From contig NZ_CP141266.1 of assembly GCF_030540775.2 (NCBI RefSeq), positions 4,265,001-4,329,000 of the forward strand: DNA of 64,000 nt. Direction: 5' to 3'. The translations under genes and the position numbers were made by a program. This document shows, piece after piece, positions 38,529 to 46,563 of this stretch (position 1 is the first letter of the stretch; the number at the start of each line of letters is the position of its first letter). Below the pieces are notes generated by a model. That model searched no databases, had not been told where the DNA came from, and was given only the letters and a program-made list of their open reading frames with translations. The DNA is from Flavivirga abyssicola (GTDB lineage Bacteria; Bacteroidota; Bacteroidia; Flavobacteriales; Flavobacteriaceae).

Positions 38529-39359
38529 CTATCTTTTAAACTCACTATACACTCTTAATGCATGTTCTGGGATTCGAGATATTAGTTCTTTTTCTACTGT
38601 TCGAACAACTTCTGGATATATAATCCCATCAGATTCATCACAATACACTTTTGCAATTTCGGTTGCCAAAACTAAGGTATTTTTAAAGTTCTGGGTAATG
38701 TATTTTAAGAAATATCCATGACCTTGAAATGTATCATTAATTTTTGAAGTTGATTTAATGTCGTTTGGAAATGTAATTTCAGATAGACTTTGCCTCCAAT
38801 CTTCAATACTATCTCCAAATCTAACATTATCAACATTACTAGCACCTAAATTCCAGGTTGGCACCTCCCTATCCCAACGTTTCCAATTGTAACTATGCAT
38901 ATCGTAAACGGTACAAAATCCAAATTTACTTTCTAATTTTTGAACAAGTGTATGTACAACTTTGTAAAAATTAGTGTGCTTTCTAAGGCTTTTATCTTTC
39001 ATTGTTTGCGAAAGCGGTTTGCGCCATAACTGTTTTCCCCAAGCCGTTTCAAAAACAGCTTCTTCGGGCATTCTATTTAAATCGTATTCAAATCTGGAAT
39101 CACACCCCGCAATAACAATGGGATGCGATTTAATCATATTCTTAGTCTCGGGATCTTCTTCATACCAACGCTCATATTCGGTATGCATACAGTTATCCCA
39201 AAGTTCTTTTCTAAATTGATGTCCATCGTGTATAGCTGCGCAAGCATAGGGTACGTAAGAATCTATCTTAATGGTAAATGAATAGTCTGAAGAGACCGCT
39301 TCAAAGATTTCTTCTTTACAAATTTTGCTTATAATATCTTTAAGCGAAAGCTTTTCCAT
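38529..39359 (-). CDS. N-formylglutamate amidohydrolase-like protein
   Basis: A zinc-dependent amidohydrolase of the HutG/PF05013 family, 276 residues. The visible motifs are CAAIHDGHQFRKELW, then AGCDSRFEYDLNR with the Asp/Glu/Asn metal and substrate residues, and FCTVYDMHSYNW. No histidine-degradation genes (hutU, hutI, hutH) are near, so it is unlikely to serve the Hut pathway. The neighbours are an amide ligase and a peptidase, which suggests removal or capping of a glutamyl-type amide. It starts 3 bases after the sulfurtransferase stop. Confidence 0.85.
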   Translation of the reverse strand: MEKLSLKDIISKICKEEIFEAVSSDYSFTIKIDSYVPYACAAIHDGHQFRKELWDNCMHTEYERWYEEDPETKNMIKSHPIVIAGCDSRFEYDLNRMPEEAVFETAWGKQLWRKPLSQTMKDKSLRKHTNFYKVVHTLVQKLESKFGFCTVYDMHSYNWKRWDREVPTWNLGASNVDNVRFGDSIEDWRQSLSEITFPNDIKSTSKINDTFQGHGYFLKYITQNFKNTLVLATEIAKVYCDESDGIIYPEVVRTVEKELISRIPEHALRVYSEFKR

Positions 39360-39362
39360 GGT

Positions 39363-40184
39363 TTATTTATTAACTAAACTACCCCACTCGGTCCAGGAAC
39401 CATCATAAACGGATATATTTTTATAGCCAGAAATATTGGCTCCTAAAGCTAATACACATGCTGTAATTCCCGAGCCACAGGAAAAAATAATAGGATCTTC
39501 TTTATTGGCTTTTTCATTCAAAGCTGCTTCAATGGCTTCTCTAGATTTTAATTCACCAGCATCTAATAGATTCGTATAAGGTAAATTCACCGAATTAGGA
39601 ATAGTTCCCATTCGCAAACCTGCTCTTGGTTCTGGTTCTAAACCTTTAAACCTTGTCTCTGAGCGTGCATCTATAATACGATGTGTTTTATGTTCTGAAG
39701 CCTCTTTCATGGCATTAAAAAACGTCATGTTTTCCGGTTTGTAATTAGCTATAAAATCACCTGATTTGCCATCATATTCTTTCATAGCTTCGATATCATA
39801 ATTCGCTTTTTCCCAAGCAGGAAATCCACCGTTCAAAACAGCAATGTTATCATAGCCAAAAGCTTTAAACAGCCACCAAACCCTAGCACTTGAGTAAATA
39901 CCTTTGTCGTCATAGACCACAATAGCACTATCTTTATTTATACCTAAAGTCCTTGCTTCTCTTTGAAAATGCTCCTCTGTTGGAAATGTACTAGGAAACG
40001 GTGCATTAACATCACTAAATTTCTTTTTAATATCAAAAAATCGAGAGTTAGGTATTTGGACTTGTGTGGTATCAAATACTTTATTTATAGTACCGTCCAG
40101 AATAATAAGATTATTAGCTTCTATGTTTTTATGAAGCCATTCTACAGATACTAATGGTGATGATATTGAAATACTGGAATTCAT
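39363..40184 (-). CDS. Two-domain rhodanese sulfurtransferase
   Basis: A thiosulfate or 3-mercaptopyruvate sulfurtransferase, 273 residues. Two rhodanese domains are present: an inactive N-terminal one (about 10-130) and a catalytic C-terminal one with IIFSCGSGITACVLALG, where the Cys opens a CGSGITA loop. That loop type favours 3-mercaptopyruvate as donor. RIIDARSETRF and GTIPNSVNLPY are the usual CH2-type features. It heads the tightly spaced four-gene run ending in the CPBP protease. Its relation to the amide-ligase set may be functional or incidental. Confidence 0.9.
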   Translation of the reverse strand: MNSSISISSPLVSVEWLHKNIEANNLIILDGTINKVFDTTQVQIPNSRFFDIKKKFSDVNAPFPSTFPTEEHFQREARTLGINKDSAIVVYDDKGIYSSARVWWLFKAFGYDNIAVLNGGFPAWEKANYDIEAMKEYDGKSGDFIANYKPENMTFFNAMKEASEHKTHRIIDARSETRFKGLEPEPRAGLRMGTIPNSVNLPYTNLLDAGELKSREAIEAALNEKANKEDPIIFSCGSGITACVLALGANISGYKNISVYDGSWTEWGSLVNK

Positions 40185-40307
40185 TTGAAGCTTTCTTTAA
40201 CTGGCAATAATGCTAAAATTTTATTTTATTCTTTAATCTAAATAAGAGTTAGCTACTTTTTATGTTATAATAGTACTGTATATTTCTCTCACAAAGAGAT
40301 TAATAGA

Positions 40308-40340
40308 ACACTGCGACTGCTAACTGTAACTGAATACTGA
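40308..40340 (-). repeat. Diverged CAGT-type repeat after the ATP-grasp gene
   Basis: On the minus strand this reads TTCAGTATTCAGTTACAGTT then AGCAGTCGCAGTG. The second half shares GCAGTCGCAGT with the array around 2080-2090. It begins 6 bases after the stop of the gene ending at 40347, again in the sense orientation. Confidence 0.65.
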
Positions 40341-40346
40341 ATATTA

Positions 40347-41387
40347 TTACGCATCCTGTACTGTTTTACGAAGTCTGGTACGTCTATCAAAAGCTTGAAG
40401 TTTATCTATAACTTTCATTTCTAAAAAGTCAATGACTTTTTCTTCAATCTTGGTTTTTAGCTTGTACACTTTATTAATGTATGTAATACCTCCCGGAGAC
40501 ATAACGTTAACTTCCACTAACTTACCTCCAATAACATCAATCCCGACAAAATACAATCCGTCGTTTACCAATTTAGGACCTATTTGCTTACATAATGCTT
40601 TTTCTGCTTTAGTCAAACTGTGCTTTTGCACACTACCGCCTGCTGAAACATTAGAACGATGATCGTCTGTTCCCGGAACACGCTTCATAGCTCCTACAGG
40701 CTCTCCATTTAAGATTAAAATACGTACATCACCTTCATCTGCTCCCTCTATATAATCTTGAAGAATCACATAATTAGACGTACCATTACTACTATTATTA
40801 ATATAAAAATCTAATAATGAATTAATATTACTCATCGCCGACTTTTCAATTAAAATAACACCAGAACCACCAAAACCGTTTAGAGGTTTTAAAATCATTT
40901 TATCTGCGGTAGATTCTTTAATCTGACGTATTAAGTACTTTTTACTTTTTGATACGTGTGTGGCTGGAATAATGTTACTATGCGCATCGCCAAAAGCAGC
41001 GGTATATAATTTATTATTAGCTTCCCGCATGCCTTCTAAGGAATTCATAATAAAGACATCATCTTTAACAGAATCTAGAAAATTAAGCATAATAGGATCC
41101 AAAGGAGGGTTTGCTCTAAAAAATATCACATCAAAACCTGCCAACGGAAGCATTTCTTCTCGAAGTTCTGCTTTATTATAAAATGATTTTAAGGAACTAG
41201 GTGTTTTTTCCATCCTACCTATCACCATACACGAAGCGTTCGTTACACTATTTCGAATGGTTAAATTAGCAGGTGAACATATCGCTACACCATGTTTTCT
41301 CTTCACACATTCTTTAATTAAAGCTAGAGATGTATCATTTTCAGGGTCGATTTCTTCCCACGGATACATTATAAAACACACATTCAT
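40347..41387 (-). CDS. GshB/RimK-like ATP-grasp amide ligase
   Basis: An ATP-grasp ligase related to glutathione synthetase and RimK, forming a carboxylate-amine bond through an acyl phosphate. I use ATG 41387 (MNVCFIMYPWEEIDPENDTS), a better N-terminus than TTG 41417. The glycine-rich loop LNGFGGSGVILIE, the acidic YIEGADEGDVRILIL and the metal-binding FVGIDVIGGKLVEVNVMSPGG are present. It is 346 residues. A true GshB would normally be paired with GshA, which is not here; this organism class uses bacillithiol, so a different peptide or tag product is more likely. Neighbours are a QEGLA peptidase and an N-formylglutamate amidohydrolase-like gene. Confidence 0.84.
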   Translation of the reverse strand: MNVCFIMYPWEEIDPENDTSLALIKECVKRKHGVAICSPANLTIRNSVTNASCMVIGRMEKTPSSLKSFYNKAELREEMLPLAGFDVIFFRANPPLDPIMLNFLDSVKDDVFIMNSLEGMREANNKLYTAAFGDAHSNIIPATHVSKSKKYLIRQIKESTADKMILKPLNGFGGSGVILIEKSAMSNINSLLDFYINNSSNGTSNYVILQDYIEGADEGDVRILILNGEPVGAMKRVPGTDDHRSNVSAGGSVQKHSLTKAEKALCKQIGPKLVNDGLYFVGIDVIGGKLVEVNVMSPGGITYINKVYKLKTKIEEKVIDFLEMKVIDKLQAFDRRTRLRKTVQDA

Positions 41388-41434
41388 CGTTATTCTTTTT
41401 TTAGGATCATTTTTCAATCTTAAAGTTAAATATA

Positions 41435-42757
41435 TTATTTTACTTTTTCATAATTATCATCCCATTCTTTAGGTTGAGGTTTGTGTAATTTTCCTAAAGA
41501 TTTAGCAACCATCATAGATACAGTAGCATCCCCTGTTACATTTACAACCGTTCTACACATATCTAAAGGTCTGTCTACAGCAAAAATAAGTGCTAATCCT
41601 ATAGGTAATAATTCTGCTGGAAAACCAATAGATTCTAAAACTATAACCAACATCACCATACCAGCACTAGGAACAGCTGCACTACCAATAGAAGCCAAAA
41701 GTGCTGTTGCGATTATAACCAATTGATTTGTAAACGTTAACCCCTCAGGCCAGATAACCTGCATAATAAATACGGCTGCAATACCTTGATATAAACTCGT
41801 TCCGTCCATATTAACCGTAGCACCTACTGGTAAAACAAACCCAGATACTTCCTTATCAACTCCAAGATGTTCTTCTACACGTTCCATAGTAACAGGTAAA
41901 GTTGCAGCGCTACTACTTGTAGAAAAGGCTAACAGTTGTGCCGGACTAATTTCTTTTAAAAACCACAACGGTGATTTTTTTGTATAAAAACTTACTAAAA
42001 GAAGGTAAAAACCAATCATTAAAATTAAGCCCCCAACAACGCATAAGGCATAATTTAATAACTTAAGAAGTATTTCAGTATCATCAAAGGCAATAATAAC
42101 GTTTGCCATTAAAGCAAACACGGCATAAGGTGCAAAAAGCATAATTAAATCAACCATTTTCATAACGACTTCATTCAACGAATCGAAAAAATCCACTAAG
42201 GGTTTTGCTTTTTCTTCTGGAATTAACAATAAACAAATACCAACAAATAAGGCAAAGAAAATAACTTGAAGCATTTTTGCGTTTCCTAATGCTTTAAATA
42301 TATTACTTGGAAAAATATCGACTAATGCCCGTAGAGGACCAGCATCTTTTTGTGCAGTTGCTTTTGTAAGCTTGTCGGCCACACCTGCATCATTTGCATA
42401 TTTAGACTTGATCTTTTCAATGGTATTTTGAGACATCCCATCACCAGGTTTTACCATATTTACAATACTTAACCCTATAATTATAGCTACTAATGTTGTT
42501 GTTATGTAAATACCTATGGTACGTAACCCCATGGTTTTAATTTTAGAAATATCTTTTAAGTCTGAAATTCCTTTTATTAAAGACGCTAAGATTAATGGTA
42601 CTGCAATAAGCTTAAGCAAGTTTATAAAAATGGTTCCAAAAGGTGAAATCCAATCACTTACAAAGTCTTTCCCTCCAACGGAATTCATAATAAAACCAAA
42701 AATGATTCCAAGAATCATTCCTATAATAATCTTCCAATGTAATGCTAGTTTTTTCAT
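41435..42757 (-). CDS. Dicarboxylate/amino acid:cation symporter (DAACS)
   Basis: An inner-membrane transporter of the GltP/GltT family that imports glutamate, aspartate or C4-dicarboxylates with protons or sodium. The 440 residues include the serine-rich hairpin SSSAATLPVTMERVEEHLG, the NMDGT motif in VGATVNMDGTSLYQG and helices typical of the family. An insertion of about 50 residues (SQNTIEKIKSKYANDAG and following) between early helices matches the longer Bacteroidota members. It lies directly upstream of the ATP-grasp gene (47-base gap, same strand), so it may feed that pathway with an acidic amino acid; this is inference. Confidence 0.92.
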   Translation of the reverse strand: MKKLALHWKIIIGMILGIIFGFIMNSVGGKDFVSDWISPFGTIFINLLKLIAVPLILASLIKGISDLKDISKIKTMGLRTIGIYITTTLVAIIIGLSIVNMVKPGDGMSQNTIEKIKSKYANDAGVADKLTKATAQKDAGPLRALVDIFPSNIFKALGNAKMLQVIFFALFVGICLLLIPEEKAKPLVDFFDSLNEVVMKMVDLIMLFAPYAVFALMANVIIAFDDTEILLKLLNYALCVVGGLILMIGFYLLLVSFYTKKSPLWFLKEISPAQLLAFSTSSSAATLPVTMERVEEHLGVDKEVSGFVLPVGATVNMDGTSLYQGIAAVFIMQVIWPEGLTFTNQLVIIATALLASIGSAAVPSAGMVMLVIVLESIGFPAELLPIGLALIFAVDRPLDMCRTVVNVTGDATVSMMVAKSLGKLHKPQPKEWDDNYEKVK

Positions 42758-43221
42758 GTACTAATTGATCTTTTTAGAGTGTCTAATATAACTATTTTTA
42801 ATGTGCTAAGAGTAGTATGGCCTTAAGGATACTAGCTATTTGTATTTTTTTCTGATTTTAGTGCTAATTTGATTTTACAATGCTACTAAAATTATTTCAA
42901 CTAAAACAAATAATTATTACATTGAGATTAATTGAATCCTAATATTTTGAAACAAAATCAGCTTCGTAGATAACATCAGGACACCAATTTATAAAATAGC
43001 ATAAACAGAGCGCTAGATAAATAGCTTAGTTCTATATCATTTTACAGTACTACTTTTTATCATACCTCAATTATTCGACAAAATTCATTGTAAGAATGCA
43101 TCGACCATCTTTATATTTGCTGTAAATAAAGGCATATTAGTAGAGCTAAAGAATTAATTTTCTTCAGAAATACGATCTTAACTTCGCGTAAACTTAACTT
43201 TTAGTAAAAAATAATAACTAA
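42758..43221. other. Gene-free region with a plus-strand promoter-like element
   Basis: About 464 AT-rich bases between aroC and the DAACS gene. No ORF of note. It contains a good Bacteroidota-type promoter on the plus strand (43088-43119) with no gene after it, and unremarkable low-complexity sequence otherwise. Confidence 0.5.
43088..43119 (+). promoter_or_regulatory. Orphan promoter-like element pointing into the 3' end of aroC
   Basis: TTG at 43088-43090 and TATATTTG at 43112-43119 are 21 bases apart, a full match to the Bacteroidota consensus. No plus-strand gene follows before 44597; transcription would yield a small or antisense RNA over the aroC 3' end. Confidence 0.35.
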
Positions 43222-44283
43222 CTAGCTATACATTTTATTAATCAAATGAAAGTCGGCTAAAACCAAGGCTGCCATAGCTTCTACAATGGGAACCGCTCTA
43301 GGAACCACACATGGATCATGACGTCCTTTTCCTTGCATTTCTACAGTATTACCTGCTTTATCTATAGTTTCGTATTTTTGAATAAGTGTTGCTACAGGTT
43401 TAAATGCTACATTAAAATAAATATCCATACCATTGCTGATGCCACCTTGAATACCTCCCGAAAAATTAGTTTTGGTTGTACCACCGTTATTAAACGCATC
43501 ATTATGGTCGCTACCATACATTGTACTACCTTCAAAACCGCTACCGTACTCAAATCCTTTTACAGCATTAATAGAAAGCATCGCTTTACCAAGCTCTGCA
43601 TGTAATTTGTCAAATACCGGTTCTCCTAAACCAACTGGTACATTTTTAATCACACAACTAACAATACCCCCTACGGTATCTCCTTTACTTCGTACTTCCT
43701 TTATGTAAGTTTCCATATTGGCTGCCATAGCCTGATCTGGACATCTTACAATATTTGATTCTGTTTTTGTTAAGTCTAATTCGGTATAAGGTTTATTTAA
43801 TTTCATAGTGCCTACACCAGAAACATAAGCCGTAATTTCAATACCTTTTAACATTTGCTTTGCAATGGCTCCTGCAACTACACGACAAGCCGTTTCTCTT
43901 GCAGAACTTCGTCCACCACCACGATAGTCTCTAAAACCATATTTTTTGTCATACACATAATCCGCATGACTTGGTCTATAACTATCTTTTATATGGGTAT
44001 AATCGTGGGATTTCTGATTGGTATTTTCTATAACAAAACCAATGGAAGTACCTGTTGTTTTTCCTTCAAAAATTCCTGAATGAAATTTAACAGTATCTGG
44101 TTCTTTACGTTGTGTAACGATAGCCGATTGACCAGGTTTCCTTCTATTTAATTCATTTTGAATGGCTTCTATATCCAATTCGATTCCTGGTGGGCAACCA
44201 TCAATAACTCCACCTAAAGCTGGTCCATGAGATTCTCCATAAGTTGTTAAATTAAATAGTTTTCCAAAGGAATTGCCTGACAT
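43222..44283 (-). CDS. aroC: Chorismate synthase
   Basis: Converts EPSP to chorismate, the last common step of the shikimate pathway, using reduced FMN. The 353-residue protein has all three signatures: [35 protein letters not shown], and near the C-terminus [20 protein letters not shown]. It stands alone with gene-free regions of about 313 and 464 bases on either side. The start [10 protein letters not shown] is standard. Confidence 0.97.
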   Translation of the reverse strand: MSGNSFGKLFNLTTYGESHGPALGGVIDGCPPGIELDIEAIQNELNRRKPGQSAIVTQRKEPDTVKFHSGIFEGKTTGTSIGFVIENTNQKSHDYTHIKDSYRPSHADYVYDKKYGFRDYRGGGRSSARETACRVVAGAIAKQMLKGIEITAYVSGVGTMKLNKPYTELDLTKTESNIVRCPDQAMAANMETYIKEVRSKGDTVGGIVSCVIKNVPVGLGEPVFDKLHAELGKAMLSINAVKGFEYGSGFEGSTMYGSDHNDAFNNGGTTKTNFSGGIQGGISNGMDIYFNVAFKPVATLIQKYETIDKAGNTVEMQGKGRHDPCVVPRAVPIVEAMAALVLADFHLINKMYS

Positions 44284-44596
44284 AAGTAATTTTTTTGCTA
44301 AAATAAAGCTTTTTTAGAAATCACGTGCCCTAATATCAAGTCATAATAGTATTTTTTATGTCCATAAATTTATAGCACGAACCCCTTTATTTTAGATTCC
44401 TAGTTTTACTAAAATACTAAAACAAGTTCTACGCAAACAAGTTCAGCACAAACATGTGTATGATAATTTCCACGAGTAATTTATTGTAACAAACTAACAT
44501 CTGTTTAACATAATACTCATAATTAAATAATTATAAGGTAATATTTACATAATATAAAAACTGGTAATTTGTAAAGAAATAAAACACAACTATTTA
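44284..44596. other. Gene-free region between aroC and the phosphoesterase
   Basis: A 313-base AT-rich divergent intergenic region. AACAAGTTC occurs at 44421-44429 and 44436-44444. No clear RNA gene or ORF is present. It must hold the promoters of both flanking genes, but neither has an exact TAnnTTTG box that I can place. Confidence 0.4.
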
Positions 44597-45448
44597 TTGA
44601 AAATAAAACGCAAAATAGAAATCGCAGTAATCTCAGATGTTCATCTAGGAACTTATGGTTGCCATGCCAAGCATCTTCTAACCTATTTAAATAGTATTGA
44701 ACCAAAGAAATTGGTCTTAAATGGGGATATTATTGATATTTGGCAATTTAGCAAACGCTATTTTCCTAAATCTCACTTAAAAGTTATCAAGAAAATTATG
44801 GATATGGCTTCTGATGGTGTTGATGTTATTTACATTACTGGAAACCATGACGAAATGTTACGAAAATTTAGCAATACAACGATTGGTAAAATTTCTATTG
44901 TTGATAAACTTGTTTTAGAACTAAATGGCAAAAAAGCATGGTTTTTTCATGGCGATGTATTTGATGTTTCTATACAAAATGCAAAATGGCTTGCTAAATT
45001 AGGGGGGTACGGATACGATTTACTAACCCTTCTTAACCGCATAGTTAACTGGTACTTGGAAAAACGCGGAAAAGAACGTTACTCCTTATCTAAAAAGGTA
45101 AAGAATGGTGTCAAAGGTGCTATAAAGTATATAAATGATTACGAAGAAGTTATTTCTGATTTAGCTATTGAAAATGGTTATGATTATGTGGTTTGTGGAC
45201 ATATTCACCAACCTAAAATGGAGTATAAAGAAAATAAACATGGTAAGACCATGTATTTAAACTCTGGCGATTGGGTTGAAAACTTCACAGCTCTTGAGTA
45301 TCAATTTAAGCGCTGGAAAATATACAATTACAATAAAGACAAGTTTGCTCCTTTTTATGTTGATGAAGACATAGAAAACATGGAAGTTAAAGATTTAATC
45401 GCTGCTATTACCATAGTTGAGCAACGTGAAAATAAAAAGATTAAATAA
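44597..45448 (+). CDS. UDP-2,3-diacylglucosamine diphosphatase-like metallophosphoesterase
   Basis: A calcineurin-type phosphoesterase resembling LpxH, probably cleaving UDP-2,3-diacylglucosamine in lipid A synthesis or a related nucleotide lipid. The start is TTG 44597 (MKIKRKIEIAVISDVHLGTYG). Metal-binding motifs are AVISDVHLG, LNGDIIDIWQ, ITGNHDEMLRKF, WFFHGDVFD and VCGHIHQPKM, in order. At 283 residues it is longer than E. coli LpxH (240), with a helical insert between the HGD and GHIH motifs. No lpx genes are adjacent, so exact activity is unconfirmed. Confidence 0.82.
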   Translation: MKIKRKIEIAVISDVHLGTYGCHAKHLLTYLNSIEPKKLVLNGDIIDIWQFSKRYFPKSHLKVIKKIMDMASDGVDVIYITGNHDEMLRKFSNTTIGKISIVDKLVLELNGKKAWFFHGDVFDVSIQNAKWLAKLGGYGYDLLTLLNRIVNWYLEKRGKERYSLSKKVKNGVKGAIKYINDYEEVISDLAIENGYDYVVCGHIHQPKMEYKENKHGKTMYLNSGDWVENFTALEYQFKRWKIYNYNKDKFAPFYVDEDIENMEVKDLIAAITIVEQRENKKIK

Positions 45449-45505
45449 TTTCTTTACTATAAACTACTGTAATACTAAATTCTTTTTTTTACTATAAAAT
45501 TCCGT

Positions 45506-45513
45506 TAATTTTG
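45506..45513 (+). promoter_or_regulatory. -7 box before the WYL regulator gene
   Basis: TAATTTTG fits TAnnTTTG, 33 bases before the ATG at 45547. No matching TTG is placed at the usual distance, so confidence is moderate. Confidence 0.4.
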
Positions 45514-45546
45514 TTAGCTAATCTATAATAACTGATCCCTAACTTA

Positions 45547-46236
45547 ATGAACAGACTAACCAGAATAACTTCAATTCTTATTCAATTACAATCTAAGAAG
45601 GTCGTAACTGCTAAAGAGATTGCAGATAGATTTGAAATTAGTTTACGAACTGTTTATCGAGATATTAAAACACTTCAGGAAGCAGGCGTTCCAATTGGTT
45701 CAGAAAATGGAGTTGGTTATTTTATTGTTGATGGGTACTCACTACCTCCTATAATGATTACAGAAGAAGAGGCTAACGCATTAATTGTTTCTGAAAAACT
45801 TATTTCTAACCAGGGAGACAAGTCGCTTACAAAAGATTTCAATTCGGTACTTATAAAAATTAAATCGGTGTTAAGAAGCCTTGAAAAAGAAAATGTAGCC
45901 AAATTAGAAAACAGAATAATCCCATCCTATCGGAAAAATGCATTTGAAAGTAATTGGCTTTCATTAATTCAAAAATCAATTACTAATGCAAGGGTATTGG
46001 AAATAGTTTATCACTCGATTTATAAAGATGAACAGACATTAAGAAACGTTGAACCTTTAGGTGTTTATTATACAGATAAAGCCTGGATAATGATCGCCCA
46101 TTGTAAATTAAGAAATGAAACCAGAGAATTTAGATTAGATAGAATTTTAAAAATAAATTCGACACTCCAAACCTTTGATTACCAAGAAGATTTCAGCCTT
46201 TTAAAATATTTTAGCAGATTTATAGAATCTAGTTGA
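45547..46236 (+). CDS. YafY-type HTH/WYL transcriptional regulator
   Basis: A DNA-binding regulator of 229 residues. The N-terminal winged helix (about 1-60) contains VVTAKEIADRFEISLRTVYRD. The WYL domain (about 130-210) has IVYHSIYKDEQTLRNVEPLG and HCKLRNETREFRLDRI, which in other members senses nucleic acid or small ligands. It lies directly upstream of a small protein and an AlkC-like DNA glycosylase on the same strand, and an inverted repeat overlaps its stop codon. Regulation of that cassette in response to DNA damage is a fair inference. Confidence 0.9.
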   Translation: MNRLTRITSILIQLQSKKVVTAKEIADRFEISLRTVYRDIKTLQEAGVPIGSENGVGYFIVDGYSLPPIMITEEEANALIVSEKLISNQGDKSLTKDFNSVLIKIKSVLRSLEKENVAKLENRIIPSYRKNAFESNWLSLIQKSITNARVLEIVYHSIYKDEQTLRNVEPLGVYYTDKAWIMIAHCKLRNETREFRLDRILKINSTLQTFDYQEDFSLLKYFSRFIESS

Positions 46237-46268
46237 CATACAGCTGTCACCCCTCCATTTTATTTTTG
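46234..46268 (+). promoter_or_regulatory. Candidate promoter and operator before the AlkC cassette
   Basis: TGACA (46234-46238) and TGTCA (46245-46249) form an inverted repeat, and ACAGCTGT (46240-46247) within it is a perfect palindrome. A -7 box TATTTTTG follows at 46261-46268; the nearest TTG, 46233-46235, is 25 bases away. The site overlaps the regulator's stop codon, as expected for an autoregulated or downstream operator. Confidence 0.5.
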
Positions 46269-46314
46269 TTCTATTATTAATTTATAAAATAAATTACAGA
46301 AATAAAAACTAAAA

Positions 46315-46530
46315 ATGAATATACTAGTATTTAAAACAGACATAGATAATACTCATAAACTAGCATCAATAAACAATTCTTTTGCCCAAGTTCCCGAAAT
46401 AAATCATTGGTCTGTTGATATGGAAGATATTGATAATGTTTTAAGAGTAGAAACTTCTGGAGATATATTAGAATCTAATATTATAGATTTGCTAAATAAG
46501 ATTAATGTTTATTGTCAAGATTTAGCTTAG
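46315..46530 (+). CDS. Small HMA-fold-like hypothetical protein, 71 aa
   Basis: A 71-residue protein between the WYL regulator and the AlkC-like gene. Its pattern of strand-helix-strand-strand-helix-strand (NILVFKTDIDNTHKLASINN, WSVDMEDIDNVLRVETSG) suggests a ferredoxin-like fold as in heavy-metal-associated domains, but the CxxC metal motif is missing, so metal binding is unlikely. It ends 33 bases before the AlkC-like start and is probably cotranscribed with it. Function unknown; a small accessory or sensor protein is possible. Confidence 0.75.
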   Translation: MNILVFKTDIDNTHKLASINNSFAQVPEINHWSVDMEDIDNVLRVETSGDILESNIIDLLNKINVYCQDLA

Positions 46531-46563
46531 TATCTCTAAAAAAATTTCTAAGTAAAAAGTAAA

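Noticed and set aside
38529-39359. HutG of histidine degradation
   Set aside because: No other hut gene is in the neighbourhood.
40347-41387. Glutathione synthetase (gshB) as the specific function
   Set aside because: No gshA nearby, and bshA indicates bacillithiol as the likely thiol; kept as a GshB/RimK-like ligase.
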